The position numbers were made by a program, and so were the translations under genes. 64,000 nt of DNA from Paramyrothecium sp. XJ0827 (lineage: Eukaryota; Ascomycota; Sordariomycetes; Hypocreales; Stachybotryaceae). The notes under the pieces were generated by a model, which was not told the DNA's origin, made no database searches, and was given only the letters and a program-made list of their open reading frames with translations. The stretch is from assembly GCA_020881915.1 (NCBI GenBank), contig JAJFPB010000005.1:3906001-3970000 (forward strand), given 5' to 3'. Positions within the stretch are counted from its first letter, which is position 1, and every line of letters begins with the position of its first letter. Below are positions 35,745 to 45,875 of this stretch, in pieces.

Positions 35745-36889
35745 ATGTCGACGACAGTTGGGTACGTTTTCCATTGTCGCCATTCAAGTCTGTTGGCCCG
35801 TCGTCTTGCTAACCATTGCCCTTGTAGAGCCTTCATTGCCGGCGGCATTGCCGCCTGCGGTGCTGTCACCGCAACCCATCCATTCGAGACGGTCAAGATT
35901 CGGTAAATTGAGCCTGCGCTTTTTTTGTTTCTTCCTCGGGTGAATTCACGAGTTGCGGAATGCTGATTCGCCGTCCCCGCAGCATGCAATTGCAAGGTGA
36001 ACTGCAGCACAAGGGGATGCAACCGCACCACTATAGAGGTCCAATCCACGGCGTGGGCGTGATTGTGCGGAACGAAGGCCTTCGGGGCATATACCGCGGT
36101 CTCGGGACCGCCTACATCTACCAGATCCTGCTCAACGGCTGCCGCCTCGGCTTCTACGACCCCATGCGCGAGACCCTGGCCGGGCTGTTCCTGAAGAACG
36201 AGAAGGCGCAGAACCTCTTCATCAACATGTTCTGCGGCGCCGCCTCGGGCATGATTGGCGCCGCCGCCGGCAGCCCCTTTTTCCTCGTCAAGACTCGTCT
36301 CCAGAGCTATTCGTCGTTCCGGCCGGTGGGCACGCAGCACCAGTACCGCAACGCGTTCGACGGCCTGTCTCGCATCTTTCGCGCCGAGGGCTTTACCGGC
36401 CTCTACCGGGGTGTGGGCGCTGCCATGATTCGAACCGGCTTCGGCAGCTCCGTTCAGCTGCCAACTTACTTCCTGGCAAAGAGGCAGCTCGTTCGCCATG
36501 CTGGCATGGAGGAGGGTCCGACTCTGCACTTGGCTAGCAGCGCCGTCAGCGGCTTTGTCGTCTGCTGTTTCATGCACCCGCCTGGTGAGAACTCAGCCCA
36601 TTTCAGGTGGCTTTTTGGTTTCACGTAGCTAACCATTCTCTCTGCAGACACTGTCATGTCCCGACTATATAACCAGAACGGCAACCTTTACAAGGGCGTC
36701 TTCGACTGTCTCGGCAAGACCATCAAGACCGAGGGCGTCTTCGCCATCTACAAGGGCTTCCTCCCCCACCTTGCCCGCATCCTCCCGCATACCATCCTGA
36801 CGCTGTCCCTGGCCGAGCAAACCAACAAGCTGATGAGACTGGTGGAGAACCGGATTTTGCCGAGGGTCGAGATGCGCGACAGTGTATAA
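35745..36889 (+). CDS. OAC1: Mitochondrial oxaloacetate carrier (SLC25, Oac1 type)
   Basis: Exons 35745..35761, 35828..35902, 35983..36584 and 36648..36889 encode 311 residues; the first exon is 17 bp (MSTTV plus two bases). Three mitochondrial-carrier repeats are present, with signatures HPFETVKIR, SPFFLVKTRL and HPPDTVMSRL, and second-half glycine motifs such as GIYRGLGTAY, GLYRGVGAAM and AIYKGFLPHL. The residue pattern and the terminal PHTILTLSLAEQTNKL resemble yeast Oac1, an inner-membrane importer of oxaloacetate that also carries sulfate and exports alpha-isopropylmalate for leucine synthesis. The related mammalian SLC25A34/35 group is the main alternative. The third signature has an atypical Met in place of the basic residue (DTVMSR). 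Confidence 0.92.
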
Positions 36890-37133
36890 GTTCCATTGGT
36901 GTACATGTGCAGGCCTGAAACCAGGAAGCGTAAGAGTATTGGGAGTATTGCCGGGTTTGGGTACGGATGGGAACGGAGCAGGAGTTCACATAGGAAGGCT
37001 GTCCCGAGGACCTGGGACGGCCGGAATGCGGATCTGCCGAAAAGCGTTGGGTCGCATATTCATGGAGTTTCAGTCAGCTATAGACGAGCCGCACCGAGCC
37101 TCGGTCGCTTTACTTTTTCCCTTTAATGTCATT

Positions 37134-38365
37134 TCAACCGTTTATAGACCGCTTGCAACCATAGCACAGGCCCGAGTTCTCGCCTTGTTCGTCTCCCATC
37201 TCGCCTGCCCACGTAGTGTCTCCGTGCTCGTCCAGCGTCACGCCGCAGAGACGACAGGAATCACCACTGCTGGCCCTCTCCAGCTTGCCGGCCGTGCGGA
37301 CGACGTTGGCAACGATTCCCGAGTATGCGCCCTCGACGCCCTGGAAGTAGCGGTTCATGACCTCGTCTATGCTGAGGTCCTTGTGGGACACAACGCTGGT
37401 GGAAGCTGCGGCATCTCTTGGCATGATGTCGGTTAGTGACGGCACAAGGTCAACGTAGGTCTTAATTTCATCAAGGAAAACCTCGCGTAGCGGGAAGTAA
37501 ATGGGGAACTGGCTGGGGATGTCCGCTGCATCGCTTGTGCCTGTCGTCACCTGCGCTCCATAGTCTCGTAGCGGGAACTGGCCATCGTTGACCTGCCACG
37601 GCACGGAAAAGCCCCTCCCCCCCGCGACTTCGGAGAGGGTCAGGGCGGCCAGCGCCGTTGTGCTATGGCCTAGTAACAGCGCCGAACAGGATCTCTCGCG
37701 AGCGACGTGAAGCAGGAGGTGACGGACGAGCTGGCGCAATACGTCGGCACGGGACGTGACTGACGGCAGAGCGTCGAACAGTCGGCGAAGACGTTGAAGA
37801 GGATCACTTCCGTCGGCAGCGGAGACCTGGGGCAGGGTTGCCCAGTCTATAGTACGCACATCAAGCGCCTTGGTGAGGTGGACGCAGTCGAAAGAGAGGT
37901 TGGGGAACCTTTCCCGGTATCTCGTCAGCAGCTTCTGCGCGGGAGACTCTGCGGTGGAGGCATCACCAGGCGGGGTGAGGTCGGTGTCGATGTGGATGAC
38001 GAGTGGCTCAAACTCAGACGACGACTTCTTAGAAGCGTGATGTTGGGCAATAGCCTCGAGACTAGCGACAAGGGCACTCGAGGACGGGCCAAAGGAGAGG
38101 CCGGCGAGATATCTGCGGGCTGTGGGCGCGAGAGACGTCCTGGTGTCCCTGTGCAAGGCCGCCAGGCGCTTATTGACTTTGAGGTTGACAAACTCCAAGT
38201 AACAGTTCCTGGGCCGGTCTGTTAGCCTTGAATAACAAAAGAGCGGGTGCTGCTACTAGAACTATGAAAGGAAACTTGCCTGCAGGTATGGCTTTGTCTC
38301 AGCTTGTATGTCCCATCTTCAGCTTTGCAGCGATTGCAGGGCTTGCCTTGTTGCGCAGACGACAT
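37134..38365 (-). CDS. NCS2: Cytoplasmic tRNA 2-thiolation protein Ncs2 (CTU2)
   Basis: Minus-strand exons 38365..38280 and 38208..37134 encode 386 residues, joined across a GC-AG intron. The join rebuilds the N-terminal zinc motif CNRC ... CRNCYLEF. The C-terminus carries a second Cys set (CRLCGV and CYGCKR). The region where Ncs6 has its nucleotide-binding PP-loop reads LSFGPSSSALVASL, degenerate as expected for Ncs2, the non-catalytic partner. The Ncs2-Ncs6 complex uses sulfur from Urm1 to make the 2-thio group of mcm5s2U at the wobble position of Lys, Glu and Gln tRNAs in the cytosol. The conserved PWQVNDGQFPLRDY and YFPLREVFLDEI segments support the family. Confidence 0.93.
38209..38279 (-). 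other. GC-AG intron of NCS2
   Basis: The 71-bp intron begins GCAAGT after an exonic CAG and ends CCCAG. A GT donor three bases further in (CAA then GTTTCC) would put exon 2 out of frame and destroy CRNCYLEF, so GC is the working donor. AG followed by GCAAGT is the classical strong GC-donor consensus. Confidence 0.88.
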
Positions 38366-38866
38366 CTCCGCAACGGCAGACTCTCGGCAGAGAATTTAAT
38401 CACGGAGCTGAAGCAGATTTATCAAGCTATTGTGCTGTTTAAACCCAGCTGAGGCTTGACTGGTTGCGGAGGTTAAAAATGACTCTTATACGTGGTCTGG
38501 CAGAAGTTTGGGTTGAGAGGTGGATGCAGGTTAGGCTAAGATTTTGCTTGAAAACCTCAAATCTCACACCAACACTTGGAGCGGTGTCGCCACACGCAAG
38601 GCCCATCGTCTCAACCCCTTTCAACAAGCCCTCGAAAACGCCAGATTGCGACAAGAGAAAGGCATTCAAGAAGCTTGAAATTCATTCAGTTGCTCATGGG
38701 CATACGTGTTCTAGCTTCAGAGCATTTCAACATGTACTGCTCGCTTACCGCGTGAGCCAAGACTCCGTGTCTTGTTGTGCGAGATCATAGCCCGCTCAAA
38801 CGATGTAGGTCAGTGGTACTACATACGCTTACTGATAACCATGATCCGACGGAGGCGCTCGTGCTT
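38366..38866. other. Intergenic region between NCS2 and the APH-type kinase gene
   Basis: About 500 bp upstream of NCS2 and downstream of the kinase gene. No gene or repeat seen. Confidence 0.6.
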
Positions 38867-40142
38867 TCAGCTTACGGGAAATACACATTCCAGGGCGTGG
38901 CCTTTGAAAGCTTCGCGGTCCTTGCTCCACGCCTTTAGCAAGATATCCCTGCCAATCTTTAATATCCCCTCCTGCTGCTCAGGATCCCCCCAGCCAGGCG
39001 TATGTGCGCCGAAACAGATCAAATGCGCACCTACATGCAAGATGACGCGGAAGGCATCTTCGTCTTCTATCTTACCGTAGCCGGCAACAAACCCTCTGAT
39101 TAGCCAGAGGCTGGCGTCGAGGTTCTTGTATAGCTTGAGCTGCCAGAGCTCGGCAATCATCTGGCCGAGATCGAGCGGCCGAAGACCGAGTTGGGCCATT
39201 TCCCAGTCAATGATCCGGACCGGAGTGTGACGGCTGCTCTCGAATGGCGTGTTGGGTAATATGACGCTAAGTTTTGCGAAATATGTAAACGTTTGGCCTC
39301 AAAGCCTTGATAGACAGTGCCTAGACTCACTTTCCTGTCCAGAAATCCCCATGGATTACTTGCAGTTTATCGTCATCTGCCAACTCTGCCGCCGTTGCGT
39401 CACGAATCTGCTCGAGCGTGTCTCGAACATCTTGTAGTATTGCCGGATGCTTGTCGGCCATGCCAACCAGCTGCTGGTAGTTGATCATGTGCTTGAGAGA
39501 CTGCATCATCTTGTTCTCGGCGAAGGGCTTGCGGACATGATGCTGCGCGGGCCGCTGACCCCATTCATGGAACGCGCGAAGCCACCTGCCAAGGGCTTTA
39601 CCAAGTTCCGCGTACGTGCCTTCGGAGCCACCATTAGCTGCCGTAGAGCAGTGTTGCAGGGCGTATTCTTTGAGGCTCGTGGCATTGGGCAGGTACTCCT
39701 GGACCTGTGTGTTTGTCCTAGTATCAAATTGGTAGAGTCGTGGGGTGGCCACTGTGAAGGTAGAGCTATCAAGAGGCGGTAAGTCTGCAAGGAGGCGCAA
39801 GCATTTCTCTTCGACTTGCTATTCCCCATCAAAGTATCAGCTTCGTACATCGTGCTATGATCTAGAGTCGCAATATTTTGAATGAATGGAGAAGCGGCAT
39901 TCGAGACATACGCAACGGGACGTGGACAGTGTAAAGCCAGGCGAAAGGGCAACATAGCCCTCGCCGTGCTTGATGGCTACCTCAGATACGCCATCGGCGA
40001 GGGCCTGCTTGAGAACGGCTCGATAAATGAAGTTTGCCGTGCCACCGGTGAGCTTCCTAAGAGATGAGGGCTCATATGGAGTGCTTGCGAGCTCCTTTAA
40101 GATGCTGGCTTCTATGTCCGCCTCGGCTCGGGCTTGGGTCAT
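38867..40142 (-). CDS. APH-fold small-molecule kinase-like protein
   Basis: Minus-strand exons 40142..39912, 39818..39331 and 39266..38867 encode 372 residues; introns are 93 and 64 bp. The frame continues a few codons upstream of 40142 but without another ATG. The protein has the aminoglycoside/choline-kinase fold: a Gly-rich nucleotide strand (KLTGGTANFIYRAVL), the Lys in VAIKHGEGY, the catalytic loop HGDFWTGN with D235 and N240, and the metal-binding D260 in IIDWEMA. Despite the family name it is not evidence of antibiotic resistance. Fungal relatives are uncharacterised or compared with methylthioribose, choline or fructosamine kinases. The substrate is unknown. Confidence 0.87.
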
Positions 40143-43100
40143 CGTGACTGAAGACCAAGTGAGATTTGCCTTGAGGACAGCCAAAACAATGCAAAACCTG
40201 CGAAGAGAAAGAAGAAGAAGAGATCGTTCGAACTGAACAAACGTATGTTATACAGCAGCAAGTTATTTCCATAGATTCTCGGTTGTCACTTGGGTTATAA
40301 GTCATTTATGGAAGAGACTGGTTTGAGTGGGGCCTTTGTTTGAGTGCCAACTGTTCACGGCATGGTGTCCTGCAGCTGCTCGCCGAGTGACTCAGAACAG
40401 AAGAGGACTTTACTCATTTCAAACCAATGCGGACGAGCAGTTGAGCGGCATACGCGTTAAAGAAGACAATTGAAGTGAGTCAACCTGGCCTCAATTGCCT
40501 GAAAGAAATTGATTGCTTGGCGGTCACTGACAGTAGGTAAGTACTGCCCCAAACAACCTACCGAATGCAAGTCGAAAAGAAACTCAATACTAAGAATACA
40601 GGTACAATACTATAGTGTACTGCGCTGTCATGATTCAACGCGGGGGTAGGTGGACAACACGAACGAGGCATTGTTAATCTACGAAGACAACGTGGTAGCT
40701 ACAATGACCACAGACACATGCAAAACATGAGGAAGGCAGGCTTACACTAGACTGTCCGCCGTCGCAACTGACAGAGATGCTTAGGCTTTGCAAGACACGG
40801 TGCGGCGCAGTCCAGGCTGACGAAGTAGTAACTCTATTCAGGCAACCTGCGAACCTATGGATTCAAGCGGGCAAGGTAGTAAGCGAGACGGTTGCTGCGC
40901 CGCATGGACTGGAAGGGACGCCTCGGCGCTGGTTTTGATTTTATCGACACAGAGAATTGATCTGGAACACGGCCAACCCACATCGAGGGCGCAATAAGCG
41001 TTTCAATGCAGTTTATTGTGGCGTTCTCCCTCATTTCTGACAACCCGGCTAAGCGCTTTCAGGACGAGGGTTTGATGGAACATTAGGGGGGCCACCGGCC
41101 GAGTCCAAGCTTGGTTGAGTGCAGATCGCCATTGAGCGTGCATGTGCGTCGTATTCGCATATACACATACACAGACAAGCCACATCTGCAGAAAAGCGTC
41201 TGCCTACTCGTACGACTGTGAATCGGGATGTGGCCGGACAAGAGTGCAAACGACAAGGTTTAGGTGAGCCGTGACGTCAAAGGAGCAGTCAGATAGATGC
41301 CTACTACGTAGTACGTAGGACAGCAACGTACCCTTGTTGGTCAATGGCCGGGGACATCGGAGAGCGAGATGCACAAGCGCGGGCGGAGGGAGGGAGTGGA
41401 GGGATGGAGGGGACGGAGCGACGGAGGCTAGGAGGGCCTGAACTGACTGCGAGGAGATTACCACACCAGGGAAAATGGTTCCTTTGCGTCAGCGGGTCAA
41501 GTCGATGATTTCAGGTTTACACAAGAAGTTAAAATAATAACTTTAGTTGGGGACGTCTTCTCGTTTAAGGTACCGGTGGGCAGGCCAAGTACAATAGGCG
41601 GAACGGCTTGCGGGTCAAACGGTGGTGTCGCCCACCCGTACCTCGGGAGCCAGAGGGAGGTACTGCGGTTGCGGCCTGCGGTATAGTTGGCTGGTTGTGA
41701 GGCACTGCAGGAAAACGACAACCAAAGGACAACGGCAGGGGGAAATAAGGTACCTTTTATAACAGCTTCGGTACCTGTTGCCAAGTCTCTCTCGCCCTGA
41801 GCTAAGCTTTCTGGCCCTAGATCTACCCTGGGTTAGTTGGTACTCACTGTATCCGTAGGTGTGCAAGGAGGCAAAGGACTTGCCAGACACGCACATGTGG
41901 AAGCCTACGGTGACGCTTCGAATACGAATAAAACAAAGGCGACGCACCATGCCAGGAGCAATGCATTTGTTGGTCGTTCCCTTCGGTATTTACTACGCTC
42001 CAACCCAAGGCAAGCGTCTTGTTCTATTCGTACAACCAGGCCCGGGCTGTAGGTGTCCACTGATACCCGAGTGCACTGCCGGTAGCTAACGGGAGAAGGC
42101 AGTGCCGCCAAGCAGGTACCTCCCATTCATGTAACCCCAAGTAGCCGGGGTCTCCAAGAGCGATCGCGGACGAGTGCGATAATATAAGGGCAGCTTTAGC
42201 GTGAGGTATGTACTCATGGGGGGCAATTGACGCGCAGGCTGGGCGGGCAAGCCAGCCACTAACAGCAGTCGCAATGTCCATTTCCAGGGATCCTCAAAGG
42301 GGCTGCCCCCCCCCCCCGAACCGGCCGCATTTTTCTGGTCTGCATTTGCATTGTTGATTCGACACTGGCGCTTCTGCCCTGAAACCGACTTGCACGCCCG
42401 AGACTCAAACCCTCGAACCGCCAGTCCTCAACGTGAAACCCTCCACTGGACCAGCTCAACCTCACGACTTGGCTTGACTCGACTCGACCCAACCCGACTC
42501 GCCCGCGCGCGTGCCATCCCATGCAAAGGGTAGACAGCCGCCGCGCGCTCGCCATGTGATTTGCGTTCCTCGTCGAGCCGCTGTTTCTGCTTCTTTTAAC
42601 TCATTGCTTCCCTGTCGCCGGGTTCCTGACGATCAGTAACACGTTCATCTCGTCCCGTCTTTCAAAACCTCCCGTCCAGTCTTTATTGTCTCGCCTAACC
42701 TGGCCTCCCCTATTGTATTCTGTCCTTCCGAGATCGACAGCAACCTTAACTATACCTACGTTTCTCCGTCGCCTCAACCCCAAGCCATCGGATGCGAAAC
42801 CGACGGTCTTTTGCCTCTCAGTTCCATTAGCAACAATCGAGCGAACGATTGACTCGATTCGACTCCTCCCTTCGCAGCAGCATGGTCACAGGTCCTGCCT
42901 ACCTCTAGGCCACGCTCGACTATTTTCTCCTGACCCCTACGGTCCTTGTCCCTTTGTCTTAGCCGCCCTGCGTCCAATTGTTCCAGGCATATTCTCGTTG
43001 CCAGACCTTGCACCCTGCGAATTCTCCTACAGCACCTATCGCTCTTCAACGACAACAAGTTGCACTTGATCTTACACCCTCGTGCCCGTCTTCTCGGCAA

Positions 43101-43241
43101 CGTACGCACCGCCTCACGGCACGGCACGGCCTTTTCCATTGTTTATCTTCTATGAAGTGAACAAGCGGCGACTGGCAGTTTCATCTCCCGACTTAATTCC
43201 AATCCGACATCGCAGGCCGTCGTCAACACTGCAATCCCACC
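40143..43241. other. Gene-free region upstream of the tandem-PH gene
   Basis: About 3.1 kb with no supported gene. It contains scattered GGTACC words around 41568-41775, a run of about 14 C at 42306-42319, and from roughly 42350 on a pyrimidine-rich zone that looks like a promoter and long leader for the gene at 43242. Confidence 0.55.
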
Positions 43242-44472
43242 ATGGCTGCGCTAACTGCCGAACGCCTCGCGCCTGAGCGAAGTGCACCCCAGGCTATTCC
43301 CGAAAGCAAGCTCAACAGCGCTCGCCCTCGAAGCCGTCTTCAAGTGGACACCGTGCTCCCCGTGAATCAGGATGGTTGCTTTGAAGCGGACCGGGTCATC
43401 AAGAGTGGTTACGTCCAGAAACGGACGCAGAAGACAAAGGTTGGTGCATTCAACAGACCTAGCCCATGCGCAATCTCACTGACTGTTGGTGCAGACTTGG
43501 AAGCCTATCTTCATCGTTCTCCGCCCCAAGACCTTGTCGATTTACAAGAACGACAAAGAAACCAAACTCCGTCATCAAATATACCTTTCGGACCTTACTG
43601 CTGTTGCATTCCTCAAAGACCCCAAGAACAAACGCCAGAACGTGTTTGGATTATTCTCGCCTGCGCGGAACTTCCACCTCCAAGCACCATCACACGAAGA
43701 TGCTGTGGCCTGGGTCGACCTGATACGGAAAGAGGCACGGATCGAAGAGGAGGAGGAGGAAATGTTCCTCGCCAGCCCGTCGATGCAGCGCCAACCGGCC
43801 GGCCGAACACCGTTTGGTCTGGCGGGCGAAGCCACAGGAGACCATGCAAGAGTCTTGTCGAGTTCACCTGAAAATTACGCCTTGTCGAGCTCGAACCGAC
43901 CTTTCGTCAATGCCGGCGGTCGTCGAAAATCTTCCTACTTGGAGTCGTCCGGCAACGAGCTCGCCTCCCATTCCGATTTCTCGGACCATGACGTACACCG
44001 GCTGCATGGTCTCTCCATCGAGAGCCTTGCCGTCTCTAGTCCACATGACATCGGGGCCAGCGGTCTGTCGGCCAGCCGGGAACTTAGCCCAGCGGCAGCC
44101 GGTGTGGTCGAGCAAGACCCCGACCGCGTTGTCTGGCAAGGTTGGCTCTGGTTCTTACGATCCAAAGGGGGTGTGAAGCAGTGGAAGCACCTTTGGGGTG
44201 TGCTGCGGCCTCGAAATCTCATATTGTACAAGGATGAGTCCGAATACACGGCGCAGTGGATTATGCCTATGCCTTCTGTGGTCAATGTCGTGGATATTGA
44301 CCCTCTCAGCAAGAGCAAAGTCAATTGTCTGCAGGTCATTACCGAGGAAAAGAGCTACCGCTTCTGCGCACATGACGAGGAAGCCCTCGTCCACTGCATC
44401 GGCGCTTTCAAGAGTCTACTGTCTAAGCGCAGAGAGCTGGAAGCCCGGGCGGCTGCTTCGTCATCTTCATAG
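43242..44472 (+). CDS. Tandem PH-domain protein (Opy1-like)
   Basis: Exons 43242..43439 and 43495..44472 encode 391 residues; the 55-bp intron lies within the first PH domain. PH1 covers about residues 52-160 (KSGYVQKRTQKTK, then TWKPIFIVLRPKTLSIYK, ending HEDAVAWVDLIRK). PH2 covers about 278-380 (WQGWLWFLRSKGGVKQWKHL, then WGVLRPRNLILYKDE, ending HCIGAFKSLL). Between them is a Ser-rich, phosphorylation-prone linker. Two PH domains and little else is the layout of yeast Opy1, a PI(4,5)P2 sensor linked to PI4P 5-kinase, so a phosphoinositide-binding role at the plasma membrane is likely. Orthology itself is inferred. Confidence 0.88.
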
Positions 44473-45542
44473 CAACGGCCCGGGCGACGGCGTCCACCGA
44501 ACCACCCCTCAACATACACTCTTTTAATTTTTCTTTCCATAACGACTTACGACTTGATATCGGCTTAGCCTGGAGAAACCTTCTTGGCGCTTACTTGCTT
44601 CTCTATATACCGTTTTCTTTTTACCGTTTTCTGGGCGTACAAGCGGAGGAACCACCAGTGGCTGGCGGCCTCGTTTGGCGTTTTTGCTGGGACAGCAAGC
44701 AGATACTTGTGTACTCTACATACTAATGAATTGCGTCACAACAATGTGATTGTTCAAATTGTGCGAATGCACTGTGCCCCTTTCCCTTGGGGCGAAATGC
44801 GCACCGCTGTTGACTAGAATTTGACCATCAATTGCGAGTAGCCAAAGGCGTTTGCTGATTGGGAGAATGCAAGGGATGATCCCAGCATCATATCTTGGTT
44901 TAGCTGCAGCATTTCAATGCTTGTTTCCCCGGACATTCCTACGCCGATCGACGGGTCGGGGCCCGCATTCTTCAAGAATGCTTACCCTCTTGGGCGCAAA
45001 GCCGGACTCGGACCGAGTCTCTTCGCAGTATCACGTAATTGAATGGTATGTATGTATCACCTGGCGATTGTGTTGAAACAAGGCTTCTGCTCTGACTGCA
45101 TTACATCTAGGAATACATGTCTATATCTCAAGAGTCCATGGTCAAAGTGTGCAGGGGTGAAGATTGTGGACGAAGGTGTAAGCACCATGATTAACAAGCA
45201 ACAGAAAGGCGCTGAAACAGACTGAAACCGACTAGGTAACACCATGGCTGTTCTTCTCATGTATTGGTAATTTTTTATTTTTTTATTTTTTGATATGCTT
45301 GGTATCAATCAACTTTGGTTGGTCATGGCCCTGGACAATTCTCACGATCAACCACACCATTCGTGTGTAAGTTGCTGAACATGAGTTGAGCTATTCCTAT
45401 GACTGACGTCTCTGATGGTGAGCTTGACGCACCCAATCTCCGACAGTATAACAAAAAAAGAATACATGCTGGTCGAGCTCTTCAGTAGCAGGAGTAGAGC
45501 CGTTGGTGGCTGTTGTAGGAGGAATAAGAAGAAACAAATGAC

Positions 45543-45547
45543 AAAAA
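45543..45547 (-). terminator. Pol III T-run after 5S copy 1
   Basis: Five A on the plus strand, i.e. TTTTT on the transcribed strand, 14 bases beyond the 3' end of the 5S gene at 45562. Confidence 0.6.
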
Positions 45548-45561
45548 GAGAAATCTAGAAG

Positions 45562-45680
45562 ACATACAACAGCCGGTGTTCGCTGGTCGTCACCGACCCA
45601 ACTACTAATCTGCCGCTCACTTGTTTTACTAGGGGAGAGCGGACGGGATCCCGTATTCTCAAGTGGCTATGGTCGTATGT
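45562..45680 (-). rRNA. 5S ribosomal RNA, copy 1
   Basis: Read on the minus strand, the 119-nt gene starts ACATACGACCATAGCC and ends GGCTGTTGTATGT, so the 5' and 3' ends pair as helix I. It contains the universal fungal 5S segments CGGGATCCCGTCCGCT and TTAGTAGTTGGGTCGGTGAC. The length matches fungal 5S rRNA exactly. Helix II is CCACTTG paired with CAAGTG. The internal C-box region is intact, and a TTTTT terminator follows. As in Neurospora and many moulds, 5S genes are dispersed away from the rDNA array and transcribed by RNA polymerase III from internal promoters. Confidence 0.93.
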
Positions 45681-45749
45681 GATGATACGGGGAGCAGCAT
45701 CAAGCTATAACCACGGGCCAGCTTTGTGGTGGAGAAGGGCGAAAACGCC

Positions 45750-45754
45750 AAAAA
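45750..45754 (-). terminator. Pol III T-run after 5S copy 2
   Basis: TTTTT on the transcribed strand begins two bases beyond the 3' end of the 5S gene at 45757. Confidence 0.65.
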
Positions 45755-45756
45755 GA

Positions 45757-45875
45757 ACATACAACAGCCGGTGTTCGCTGGTCGTCACCGACCCAACTAC
45801 TAATCTGCCGCTCACAAGTTTAATTAAGGGAGAGCGGACGGGATCCCATGTTCTCTTGTGGCTATGGTCGTATGT
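45757..45875 (-). rRNA. 5S ribosomal RNA, copy 2
   Basis: Second 119-nt 5S gene on the same strand, offset by 195 bp from copy 1. Ends and the TTAGTAGTTGGGTCGGTGAC segment are identical to copy 1. Differences are concentrated in the helix II/loop region: helix II is CCACAAG paired with CTTGTG, so both changed bases on one side are matched on the other, and the loop C segment differs (TTAATTAAA against CTAGTAAAA). CGGGATCCCG of copy 1 becomes TGGGATCCCG. The retained pairing argues for a functional variant rather than a decayed copy. Confidence 0.92.

Noticed and set aside
38867..40142. Antibiotic-resistance reading of the aminoglycoside-phosphotransferase-like gene
   Set aside because: The APH fold is shared by many eukaryotic small-molecule kinases; nothing here indicates resistance.
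42306..42319. Run of about 14 C (similar shorter runs near 33438 and 63048)
   Set aside because: Simple homopolymers, and length may be affected by sequencing error; no functional reading supported.
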